In this document: positions 1 to 5,990 of the stretch, in pieces | How positions within the stretch are numbered: the first letter of the stretch is position 1 | Layout: each line of letters starts with the position of its first letter | Origin: SURF-32 sp964648365 | Lineage (GTDB): Bacteria; Planctomycetota; Phycisphaerae; UBA1845 | Direction: 5' to 3' | NCBI GenBank assembly: GCA_964648365.1 | Contig: CAZYLK010000221.1 | Location: 1-8,875, forward strand | DNA: 8,875 nt | Program-made: the position numbers and the translations under genes | The notes under the pieces: model-generated | What the model was told of the DNA's origin: nothing | Databases searched by the model: none | Seen by the model: the letters and a program-made list of their open reading frames with translations, nothing else

Positions 1-2
1 TC

Positions 3-560
3 TTCATCAACCAGATCCGCATGAAGATCGGCGTGATGTTCGGCAACCCGGAGACGACGCCGGGCGGGCGGGCGCTGAAGTTCTACAGCTCGGTCCGGCT
101 TGATATCCGCCGGATATCATCGCTGAAGGAAGGCGAGACCGTCACCGGCAGCCACGTGCGGACGAAGGTCGTCAAAAACAAGGTCGCCGCCCCCTTCCGC
201 GAGGCCGAGTTCGACATCATGTTCGACAGTGGCATCAGCCGCGAGGGCGACGTTCTCGACCTCGCCATCGCTGAGAACCTCGTCAGCAAGAGCGGCGCCT
301 GGTTCAGCCTGGGTGAGCTGCGCCTCGGCCAGGGACGCGACAACGCCAAGCAGTTCCTCAAGGACAACCCCGAGCTGATGACGGAACTGACCGACCAGAT
401 CCTCCGTCGGCGTGCGCCGCACCTGTTCGTCCAGACGACATCGACGGATGCGCCGGCTGCCGCGGACGCGAAGACGGAGAAGTCGCCCAAGGAGGCTTCC
501 AAGGACGCCGCGCCGAAACAGGCCGCGCCCGATGCCAAGCGCCGCAAGCGGGCCGGGTAA
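3..560 (+). CDS. recA: RecA recombinase, C-terminal part (5' end outside window)
   Basis: This is the C-terminal half of the DNA strand-exchange ATPase of homologous recombination and SOS induction. The frame is open from base 3 and begins FINQIRMKIGVMFGNPETTP, which is DNA-binding loop L2. By E. coli numbering Q194, R196, F203, E207, G211 and G212 are all present, and ALKFYSSVRLDIRR keeps the residues equivalent to K216 and R222. The KNKVAAPFREAEFDI and GAWFSLGELRLGQGRDNA blocks of the C-terminal domain follow, so the fold is complete. The N-terminal Walker A region lies outside the window. An ATG at 21 is internal and not a start. The last ~35 residues are Ala/Lys-rich and end in KRRKRAG, whereas the E. 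coli tail is acidic. The toroid gene starts 12 bases after the stop, suggesting an operon. No recX is seen. Confidence 0.97.
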   Translation, partial: FINQIRMKIGVMFGNPETTPGGRALKFYSSVRLDIRRISSLKEGETVTGSHVRTKVVKNKVAAPFREAEFDIMFDSGISREGDVLDLAIAENLVSKSGAWFSLGELRLGQGRDNAKQFLKDNPELMTELTDQILRRRAPHLFVQTTSTDAPAAADAKTEKSPKEASKDAAPKQAAPDAKRRKRAG

Positions 561-572
561 TGCCATAAGGCA

Positions 573-1634
573 ATGACGCCCTCGGCTGGCAGGGTCATGC
601 TGGAGTGGCTGCTCGAGGATGATGCTCCAGGCGTGCAGTACCTGGCGCGGGAGCGGTTGCTGGGCGAGTCCGCGCGCTCTCGGCGGATGATGTCGCTGCG
701 GCGGCGCTGCAATGAGTACCCGCCCGTCGCGCGCATGCTTGATCGGGTCGACGATGCCATCGCAGCCGGCGATTATGCCAAGTATGAGGGCGCGTACTGG
801 ACGCTGATCTTTCTGGCGCACATGCACGCCGACGGGCGCGATGCCCGCGTCGGGAGGCTGGTGGAACACGTGCTGTCGTCGCAACTCGACGCCGGTGGGT
901 TCTCCGCGTCCGGCACGCCCCGTTACGAGATCGTCTGCCTGACCGCCAACGTACTGTGGGCATCCGTCCAGCTTGGTTTCGGCAACGACGAGCGCGTCCT
1001 GAGCGGATACCGGCGGCTGGCCGAGCGGATTCTGCCGCACGGCGGCGTGCCGTGCGTGGTGCTGCAGACGTGTCTGCATACCGCGTGCAAAATGACGCTG
1101 CCGCAGACGCTGCGATGCATCGCGGCCGCGCCGCCTGGCGCGGTGAAGCGCGACATGAAGCGCCTTCAGGATGTACTCGTGCGGCAGATGCTCGACGTGA
1201 GCGTCTACCGGTACGTGCGTCCCGACGTGAGGGAATATCGCCTGGCCATCAAGACGCGCCCGAAGGGCGTGTCGGAGCGGGCGGTTCGCGAACGGTGGAT
1301 AGCGGAGCACACCTATGACGAAGCAGACCTCGTGCCCAAGCCGGGCTGGCTGCGCTTCGGATTCCCGCGCAGCTACAACCCGGACCTGCTGGAAGGCATG
1401 CTTGCACTGGCGGAACTCGACGTGAAACACGACCCTGCGATGGACGACGCGCTCGACGTGATCGAATCCAAGCGGCTGCCCGACGGGCGGTGGAAGCTGG
1501 AAGAATCTCTCAACGGGAAGATGCTCGCCGACGTCGAGAAGAAGGGGAAGCCGTCGAAGTGGGTCACGCTTCGAGCGGCGATTGTCTTGCAGAAGTACCG
1601 CTCGGAAGACCAGAGTCGGGGAGCGCGTCAGTAA
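573..1634 (+). CDS. Squalene-cyclase-like alpha/alpha-toroid protein of unknown function
   Basis: This 353-residue soluble protein has no signal peptide or membrane segment. Its layout recalls the prenyltransferase/squalene-oxidase alpha-alpha barrel. An N-terminal WLLEDDAPGVQYLARERLLG (12-31) is typical of a bacterial family of small toroid proteins whose members open with W-L-L-E. QLDAGGF (104-110) and LPDGRWKLE (302-310) resemble QW motifs at turns between helices. Cysteines at 122 (VCLTAN), 161, 167, 172 and 182 form a cluster seen in these relatives. The catalytic DxDD of class II cyclases is absent, so a terpene-cyclase reaction is unlikely; a binding or scaffold role is inference. The start is uncertain: ATG 573 has only AAGG two bases upstream, while ATG 597 (MLEWLLEDD) has AGGG just ahead and matches the expected family start better. 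Position 12 bases after recA suggests co-transcription. Confidence 0.75.
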   Translation: MTPSAGRVMLEWLLEDDAPGVQYLARERLLGESARSRRMMSLRRRCNEYPPVARMLDRVDDAIAAGDYAKYEGAYWTLIFLAHMHADGRDARVGRLVEHVLSSQLDAGGFSASGTPRYEIVCLTANVLWASVQLGFGNDERVLSGYRRLAERILPHGGVPCVVLQTCLHTACKMTLPQTLRCIAAAPPGAVKRDMKRLQDVLVRQMLDVSVYRYVRPDVREYRLAIKTRPKGVSERAVRERWIAEHTYDEADLVPKPGWLRFGFPRSYNPDLLEGMLALAELDVKHDPAMDDALDVIESKRLPDGRWKLEESLNGKMLADVEKKGKPSKWVTLRAAIVLQKYRSEDQSRGARQ

Positions 1635-1786
1635 GCGAAGCGAGGCGGTGACGGGTTACCCGTGTTCCCTGCTGCTTTTGAAGGGAGCAGGCAGCCATCG
1701 CGGCGGTACGGATAGTTTCCGAACCTGGCGGGCGGGGCGAAGGATCGGATTCGTGCGCCTCCGCGCCACGGCCTCGAAGACGAGAC

Positions 1787-1818
1787 CGTGCCACCACGTG
1801 CCACCCGCGCCACGCGGG
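1787..1818. repeat. CGTGCCACC tandem repeat followed by a GC hairpin
   Basis: CGTGCCACCA at 1787-1796 is followed directly by CGTGCCACCC at 1797-1806. CCCGCG (1804-1809) then pairs perfectly with CGCGGG (1813-1818) over a CCA loop. No T run follows. GTGCCACC-type strings recur between genes in some planctomycete genomes as far as I recall; this window alone cannot show that it is interspersed. Confidence 0.5.
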
Positions 1819-1944
1819 CCATCAGGGCCACGGGGAGTAGACGTCATCCCTGGCTAAGCCGACTCCGCGATAGAATTGTCGCTTTCTGTCAATCGTGCAT
1901 GGACGAGGCGCGACGAGGACATCCCGTACGTAGCGAGCCGTAAC

Positions 1945-1950
1945 GGGAGG
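1945..1950 (+). promoter_or_regulatory. Ribosome binding site deciding the start at 1956
   Basis: GGGAGG ends five bases before ATG 1956. An out-of-frame ATG at 1952 is too close to the site and opens only a shadow frame, so 1956 is the start. Confidence 0.75.
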
Positions 1951-1955
1951 AATGG

Positions 1956-3548
1956 ATGAAATCCTGTCATGTCCTGCGGTCTTGTTGCACCCTGAGGTGC
2001 TGTCATGTTCTGATCGCCGCGCTGCTTGCGTCGTGCGGTCTGGCCGCTCACGCGGGCGTCACGTTTACCTGGGTCAGCGTGGGCGATCCGGGCAACGCGT
2101 GCGATCAGAAGAGCTTCGGCTGCTATGGCGATGTGGACTATGCCTTTCGCATCGCGACGCACGAGGTGACCAACGCTCAGTACGTCGAGTTCCTGAACGC
2201 CAAGGCCGCCTCCGACCCGCTCGAACTCTACAACACGGGCATGTCCGGCTTCCTGGGCGGCATCACCCGCAGCGGCAGCGCGGGCAGCTACGTCTACAGC
2301 ACCATGTCCGGGCGTGAGAACATGCCGGTCACCCGCGTGTCGTTCTTCGATGCGCTTCGCTTCGCCAACTGGATGCACAACGGTCAGGGCGACGGCGACA
2401 CGGAGACCGGGGCGTACACGCTTTTCGGCGGCACGCCCATCCCCGACAACTTAATGGTGCAGCGCAACCAGGGCGCCGTCATCTGGCTCGCCACCGACGC
2501 CGAGTGGTACAAGGCGGCTTACTATGACACCGACCTGGGCATCTACTACGACTACCCGGCCGGCAGCGATACGCTGATCGCCTGCACCGCGCCCGGCGGC
2601 ACACCCAATACGGCCAACTGCGACCGAGCCGTGAACAACTTCACCGTGGTGGGCAGCTATTCCAGCGCCGTCAGCCCGAACGGCACGTCGGACCAGAGCG
2701 GCAACGCCTCGGAATGGGTCGATGGCGACGCCGGCATTCTCGAAAACCGCATCATCCGCGGCGGCGCCTACTACACACCACCGCACCGGCTGGACGGAGA
2801 GATTCGCGAGTACGACGATCCCTGGTTCGAGAACGCAAGCGTGGGTTTCCGCCTGGCGACGGTGGCCGACGGCCCGATCTGCGGCGACGCCGTGTGCGAA
2901 GGCGACGAGACGCCGATCAACTGCCCCGTCGACTGCGGCGACGTCTGCGGCGATGGGAACTGCACCGGCAATGAGACCTTGCAGAACTGCCCGCAGGACT
3001 GTGCGTGTGAAACCAACGAGGACTGCGACGACGGGGCGTTCTGCAACGGCGCCGAGACGTGCGTGGACGGCGCCTGTCAGGCCGGCGCGGTTGTGAACTG
3101 CAACGACGGCGTCGCGTGTACGATCGACTCGTGCAATGAGGCGGCCGACGTGTGCGATCATGCGCCGCTGGACGCCGCGTGCGACGACGGCGGGTATTGC
3201 AACGGCAACGAGTGGTGCGACGCGCAGCTCGGCTGCCAGGCGGGAACGTTCGTCGAGTGCGACGACGGGATCGGCTGCACGACCGACGTGTGCTGGGAGT
3301 CGATCGACAAGTGCGTGTACACGCCCAATCACGACGCCTGCGACAACGGCGTCTTCTGCGACGGCGAAGAGGTCTGCGATCCGAATCTCGATTGCCAGCC
3401 GGGCGACGACCCGTGCGATGACGGCCAGACCTGCAACGAGGCCGAGGATGAGTGCGAAGGCGGCTGCGCGCCGCGGTGGGGCTCGTGCTCGAAGAACTCG
3501 GACTGCTGCTCGAATCGCTGTGCACGATTCTGGGGATTCTGCAGGTAG
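1956..3548 (+). CDS. Secreted FGE-sulfatase-fold protein with Cys-rich repeats and knottin-like tail
   Basis: This 530-residue exported protein starts with a Cys-rich signal sequence. Cleavage could follow AHA at 33, or LASC (24-27) could act as a lipobox. Residues ~34-303 form an FGE-sulfatase/SUMF1 fold: TWVSVGDPGN, HEVTNAQYVEFLN, PVTRVSFFDALRFANWMHNG, WLATDAEWYKAAYYD, GNASEWVDGD, IIRGGAY and ASVGFRLA are family hallmarks. No cysteine pair lies where the enzymes place their catalytic cysteines, so it is probably a binding fold and not a formylglycine generator. Two CGDxxCxGxETxxNCPxDC motifs follow (309-327, 331-349). Three repeats of ~52 residues then begin at C357, C409 and C462, each with a CDDG/CDNG start and Asp-rich loops that could bind calcium. 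The last six cysteines (504, 511, 517, 518, 522, 529) have knottin spacing. The role is unknown; cell-surface binding is inference. It ends at a strong terminator. Confidence 0.9.
   Translation: MKSCHVLRSCCTLRCCHVLIAALLASCGLAAHAGVTFTWVSVGDPGNACDQKSFGCYGDVDYAFRIATHEVTNAQYVEFLNAKAASDPLELYNTGMSGFLGGITRSGSAGSYVYSTMSGRENMPVTRVSFFDALRFANWMHNGQGDGDTETGAYTLFGGTPIPDNLMVQRNQGAVIWLATDAEWYKAAYYDTDLGIYYDYPAGSDTLIACTAPGGTPNTANCDRAVNNFTVVGSYSSAVSPNGTSDQSGNASEWVDGDAGILENRIIRGGAYYTPPHRLDGEIREYDDPWFENASVGFRLATVADGPICGDAVCEGDETPINCPVDCGDVCGDGNCTGNETLQNCPQDCACETNEDCDDGAFCNGAETCVDGACQAGAVVNCNDGVACTIDSCNEAADVCDHAPLDAACDDGGYCNGNEWCDAQLGCQAGTFVECDDGIGCTTDVCWESIDKCVYTPNHDACDNGVFCDGEEVCDPNLDCQPGDDPCDDGQTCNEAEDECEGGCAPRWGSCSKNSDCCSNRCARFWGFCR
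3465..3545 (+). other. Knottin-like six-cysteine C-terminal module
   Basis: Residues 504-530 of the secreted protein read C-x6-C-x5-CC-x3-C-x6-C-R. The adjacent cysteine pair in the middle and the loop lengths match the inhibitor cystine knot framework of animal and plant knottins. SDCCSNRC is its core. The disulfide pairing is inferred from spacing only. Confidence 0.6.
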
Positions 3549-3573
3549 CGGTCGACGACGCGGGATCAAGCAA

Positions 3574-3613
3574 CGCGGCCGCGAAGGAGTGACCCTTCGC
3601 GGCCGCGGCTTTT
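3574..3613 (+). terminator. Strong hairpin terminator between convergent genes
   Basis: A perfect 14-bp stem (3574-3587 with 3594-3607, CGCGGCCGCGAAGG and its complement) encloses a six-base AGTGAC loop and is followed by GCTTTT. It lies 25 bases after the stop of the secreted FGE-fold gene and 25 bases beyond the stop of the convergent gene on the - strand. The T tract favours + strand termination; the stem may also stop transcription from the other side, where the tract is poor. Confidence 0.88.
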
Positions 3614-3638
3614 CAAATCGGAGGCCAATTCCGCCGGA

Positions 3639-4382
3639 CTACTCGTTGCAGGAGTCGCGCTTGCCCTTCAGCTTGCACGTGCCGTTGCCGCCATCCGGAC
3701 AGGCGACGGTCGCCTTCAGCTTCTTGGCGCAATCCTTCACGTCGTCGCAGTCGTCGCCGCTGGCGTACGTCTCACCCTTGGGCGGGCAGGTCTCGCAGCC
3801 GCCCTTGGCCTTGCTCTTCTTCAGCAGATAGTTGCAACCGCTGTCGGTCGAGCCGTTGATCCAGTAGTTGAAGTCCTGGCCGTTGTAAGTCTGGATGCCC
3901 GGCGGCTGATCGGGAATGCCGTTGCCGTACGGGTTCGACCAGTAGGCGACCAGCGAGTTGGGATCCAGCACGGTCATCCGCGGGTTGGCCTGGCTCTGAT
4001 ACAGGGCCATCATCCAGTACGTCCCCGAGTTCACCACGGCCGGGGCGCTGAACGGGATGTTGTCGTAGGTCTGCTGGCTGGTCAGCGTGACCTCGCCCGT
4101 GGAGGCGACGAGCTTTTCCGGCAGGCCGTTGTCTCCCGACGTGTAGAGCGCGAAGCGCGCATTCGAATCCGACGGGTCGCCGGAGTTCTCGTGCCCGTAC
4201 ATCAGGCCGAAGCTCTCGACCGTGAAGCCGTCCACCGGGATCTCGACTTGCGTGCCGAGCACGTAGTTCGGAGAGTGGCTGGACTGGATCTCGAAGGGCT
4301 GAGTGTTACCGTAGGTCTCGGCCCGGGCCGTCGCGGCCGTTGCCAGAGCCAGAACACACGCCAGCGAAAGCGCTCTCGTCAT
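3639..4382 (-). CDS. Secreted beta-sandwich protein with 8-Cys basic tail (paralog A)
   Basis: This 247-residue exported protein has a Sec signal peptide ending at about residue 21 (ATARA|ETYGN). Residues ~22-180 look like a beta-sandwich domain of bacterial surface proteins: ETYGNT, NYVLGTQVEIP, ESFGLMYGHE, ARFALYTSGDNGLPEKLVAS, GTYWMMALYQS, AYWSNPYGNGIP and QDFNYWING. This order resembles the 'choice-of-anchor R' type of domain, but I am not certain of the family name. A Lys-rich stretch (LLKKSKAKGG) leads into a C-terminal module with cysteines at 183, 196, 199, 212, 218, 228, 236 and 245, ending CKLKGKRDSCNE. No anchor or dockerin is seen. The protein is roughly 60% identical by eye to the next gene upstream on this strand, with all eight cysteines kept. 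AGGAGG six bases before the ATG fixes the start. Function unknown; extracellular or periplasmic. Confidence 0.88.
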   Translation of the reverse strand: MTRALSLACVLALATAATARAETYGNTQPFEIQSSHSPNYVLGTQVEIPVDGFTVESFGLMYGHENSGDPSDSNARFALYTSGDNGLPEKLVASTGEVTLTSQQTYDNIPFSAPAVVNSGTYWMMALYQSQANPRMTVLDPNSLVAYWSNPYGNGIPDQPPGIQTYNGQDFNYWINGSTDSGCNYLLKKSKAKGGCETCPPKGETYASGDDCDDVKDCAKKLKATVACPDGGNGTCKLKGKRDSCNE

Positions 4383-4388
4383 CAGTTT

Positions 4389-4394
4389 CCTCCT
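4389..4394 (-). promoter_or_regulatory. Strong ribosome binding site of paralog A
   Basis: The - strand reads AGGAGG, six bases before the ATG at 4382. This is a near-perfect Shine-Dalgarno and argues for high expression. Confidence 0.8.
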
Positions 4395-4460
4395 GACCTC
4401 GTGTTGCGCGGCCGGCGCTCGGCAAACACTGCCGCGCCTGCCGGTTCCGCGTAAGAGGAG

Positions 4461-4490
4461 AGTTTACCGATCCGCCGCCACGCGATTCAA
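4461..4490 (-). promoter_or_regulatory. Possible sigma70-type promoter of paralog A
   Basis: On the - strand TTGAAT (4490-4485) and TAAACT (4466-4461) are separated by 18 bases. They match the -35 and -10 consensus at four positions each. The predicted transcript start is about 70 bases before the ATG. This suggests paralog A does not depend only on read-through from paralog B. Pattern matching by eye in a GC-rich spacer. Confidence 0.4.
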
Positions 4491-4640
4491 GCGCAGCCGG
4501 GTTTGTGGGCCTGCGCGGGCCGTGGAGGCCGCTCGGGGCGCCGCACGAGGCGATCCGCGCCGAGTGGTCGGCGCGCGGGCCGCCGGCGACGCCACGCGCG
4601 CCGGTGCGTTCGCACGGGACGCGACCAGCCCGCCGGCGCG

Positions 4641-5393
4641 TCAGCCGCACGACGCGCGCTTGCCCTTGAGCTTGCACAGCCCGTTACGCCCGTCCGGGCA
4701 GGCGATCGTGGTGTTCAGCTTCTTTACGCAGTCCCTGACCTTTTCGCATTCATCTCGCGTGTGGTACGACTCGCCGCGGGCGGGGCAGGACTCGCATCCG
4801 CCCTTGGACTTGCTCTTCTTGAGCACGTAGCCGCAGCCGCTTTCGATCGTCCCGTTGACCCAGTAGTTGAAGTCCGCCCCTTGGTAATTGATCACCTCAG
4901 GGGGATTCGCCGGGAAGCCGTTGCCGTAGGGGTTGGACCAGTACGACACCAGCGAGTTCGGATCGGCCGTTCGGCGCGGGCTGGCGCCGCTTTGATAGAG
5001 CGCCATCATCCAGTAGACGCCCGCGTCGACGACGGGTGTACTGGTAAACGGGATCAGGTCAATCGTTGCGACCTCGCTCAGGAATATCTCGCCGGTCGCG
5101 GCCACCAGCGTGTCGGGCAGGCTGTCCCGGCCGGAAGTATACAGCGCGAAGCGCGCGTTGGATGCCTGCGGATCGCCGAAGTCTTCATGCCCGTACATCA
5201 GGCCGAAACTTTCGAGTCGAAAGTCACCGACAGGGATCACCACCTGCGTGCCCAGCACGTAGCTCGCCCCGTGGTTAGACTGCGTTTCAAACGGTTCGGT
5301 GTTGCCATAGGTTTCCGCCCGCACGGCGGGCGTCAGTGCGATCGCCCCCACACCGGCCGCCAAAATCGCCGCTGCTGCTGGTAGCCTCTGCAT
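4641..5393 (-). CDS. Secreted beta-sandwich protein with 8-Cys basic tail (paralog B)
   Basis: This 250-residue exported protein is a tandem paralog of the gene 258 bases downstream. The signal peptide is MQRLPAAAAILAAG... ending at VRA|ETYGN (26/27). The start at 5393 is chosen over an upstream ATG at 5441 because GGAGG lies seven bases before it and the signal peptide then begins normally; the 16 extra residues (RGFRKKNGG) read from leader DNA. The beta-sandwich blocks ETYGNT, YVLGTQVVIP, ESFGLMYGHE, ARFALYTSG, GVYWMMALYQSG, YWSNPYGNGFP and ADFNYWVNG are conserved. The tail keeps all eight cysteines, the KKSKSKGGCESC linker, ACPDGRNG and CKLKGKRASC. Variation lies mainly in the exposed mid-domain segment. 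It probably arose by local duplication. Its leader contains nine A's on the coding strand. Function unknown; both copies appear intact, so both are probably used. Confidence 0.88.
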   Translation of the reverse strand: MQRLPAAAAILAAGVGAIALTPAVRAETYGNTEPFETQSNHGASYVLGTQVVIPVGDFRLESFGLMYGHEDFGDPQASNARFALYTSGRDSLPDTLVAATGEIFLSEVATIDLIPFTSTPVVDAGVYWMMALYQSGASPRRTADPNSLVSYWSNPYGNGFPANPPEVINYQGADFNYWVNGTIESGCGYVLKKSKSKGGCESCPARGESYHTRDECEKVRDCVKKLNTTIACPDGRNGLCKLKGKRASCG

Positions 5394-5400
5394 CGCGTCA

Positions 5401-5405
5401 CCTCC
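5401..5405 (-). promoter_or_regulatory. Ribosome binding site deciding the start of paralog B
   Basis: The - strand reads GGAGG with seven bases to the ATG at 5393. It supports this start over the longer frame from 5441, whose extra residues have no counterpart in paralog A. Confidence 0.8.
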
Positions 5406-5442
5406 GTTTTTTTTTCGAAACCCGCGCCCCGCCCGCGGCAAC

Positions 5443-5591
5443 CACGCGTCGCCAGGCGGCCGCGTTGCAGGGACAGTCTACCAGATGAGCGCCCGAAGCC
5501 CAATGACGACGGGTCGGCGCCGGGCGGTGAGCCCGTGGTGATGGGCGGCGCTTGTCAGGCGAGTCAGCAGGTTCGCGTCGAGCAGAATCAC
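5443..5591 (-). pseudogene. Truncated, probably frameshifted PIN-domain (VapC-like) toxin
   Basis: A GTG at 5591 overlaps the antitoxin stop (GTGA), the usual coupling of antitoxin and toxin. It opens VILLDANLLTRLT, the first strand of a PIN domain with the metal-binding Asp at residue 5. The frame then stops with TAG at 5480-5478 after 37 residues, against the usual ~130. In another frame, 5493-5443 reads GAHLVDCPCNAAAWRRV, which resembles the second PIN block (LVxxPQNxxEFWxV). The simplest reading is a toxin broken by a frameshift and then lost downstream, where paralog B begins. The N-terminal block is convincing. The second block is a suggestion by eye. The later catalytic acidic residues are not seen, so the product should be inactive. 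Confidence 0.6.
5475..5503 (-). promoter_or_regulatory. Possible promoter of paralog B inside the toxin remnant
   Basis: On the - strand TTGGGC (5503-5498) and TAGACT (5480-5475) are 17 bases apart; the -10 matches four of six positions, the -35 three. The first three bases of TAGACT are also the stop codon of the truncated toxin frame. The paralog A promoter candidate has a similar TAAACT. Confidence 0.33.
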
Positions 5592-5821
5592 TCCCCATCC
5601 ATCCGGGTGTAGATCGCCTCGCGCGAGTCATCGACATGGCCTGCATGGGCCATGTACGGCTCCATTTCCGCAAAGAGTTCCTCGACGGTCGCCGGCACGT
5701 CCTGCGCGGCCGCGCCCGCTGGCTCGTCAATGAAGACAATCGCCTCGCGCACGTCGCCTTCCAGGCTCACGAGTTGCTGCGCGATCTCCTGCTTTGTTCC
5801 AGTAAGCACGCGTGCGGTCAT
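5588..5821 (-). CDS. Type II antitoxin, partner of a PIN-domain toxin
   Basis: This 77-residue cytoplasmic protein is the likely antitoxin that would bind and neutralise the PIN-domain RNase encoded just downstream, and repress its own promoter. It begins MTARVLTGTKQEIAQQL, has an acidic segment EGDVREAIVFIDEP, then VPATVEELFAEMEPYMAHAG and ends DDSREAIYTRMDGE. The SREAIYTRMDGE-type ending is familiar from planctomycete antitoxins preceding PIN toxins, by recognition only. GAGGA six bases before the ATG and the typical small size fix the start at 5821. The frame stays open upstream to 6424, but that part is Pro/Arg-rich repeat DNA and not a plausible extension. Its stop overlaps the GTG of the toxin remnant. 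Because the toxin is broken, the antitoxin is an orphan that might silence related toxins elsewhere or be decaying. Confidence 0.7.
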   Translation of the reverse strand: MTARVLTGTKQEIAQQLVSLEGDVREAIVFIDEPAGAAAQDVPATVEELFAEMEPYMAHAGHVDDSREAIYTRMDGE

Positions 5822-5827
5822 CGGCTG

Positions 5828-5832
5828 TCCTC
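5828..5832 (-). promoter_or_regulatory. Ribosome binding site deciding the antitoxin start
   Basis: The - strand reads GAGGA with six bases to the ATG at 5821. It supports a separate 77-residue antitoxin instead of the long upstream frame. Confidence 0.65.
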
Positions 5833-5990
5833 GTTGCTCATCATACTTGCCGCTCTGGCCAAAACCCGCGGGCACGCGCGCGTTGAAGACCGCCGCGCGA
5901 AATGGCGGCGACTCAGCGCTCCACGTTCCGAGCCGCGCCACGGCCGGCAGATGCACGGGATTATTCGCCGCGACGGGGCGTGTGTCCAAC

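Larger units (their letters stand above)
1635..1955. other. Gene-free spacer with short repeats
   Basis: No convincing gene is seen; open frames on both strands are low-complexity shadows. ACGGG-TTA-CCCGT (1651-1663) and CCTGCT...AGCAGG (1668-1673 with 1686-1691) are small hairpins just after the toroid gene, without a T run, so a weak terminator at best. A tandem CGTGCCACC element and a GC hairpin lie at 1787-1818. The 3' end carries the leader of the secreted FGE-fold gene, with a TAGAAT hexamer at 1871-1876 as a possible -10 but no clear -35. Confidence 0.6.

Noticed and set aside
117..1430. Long - strand frame of 437 codons across recA and the toroid gene
   Set aside because: It is antisense to recA and to the toroid gene, is Arg/His-rich and has no recognisable domain; a GC-rich shadow.
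2451..3569. Long - strand frame of 372 codons opposite the secreted FGE-fold gene
   Set aside because: Low-complexity Ala/Val/Arg product, the antisense image of Asp- and Cys-rich repeats.
4604..4642. Terminator after paralog B
   Set aside because: GTGCG-TT-CGCAC and GACGCG/CGCGTC can pair, but stems are short, one overlaps the stop codon and no T run follows on the - strand.
4503..5384. + strand frame of 293 codons across paralog B
   Set aside because: Antisense to a gene with signal peptide, ribosome binding site and paralog; its own product is Arg-rich without domains.
5394..5441. Upstream ATG at 5441 for paralog B
   Set aside because: The 16 extra residues come from leader DNA, place charged residues ahead of the signal peptide and ignore the strong site before 5393.
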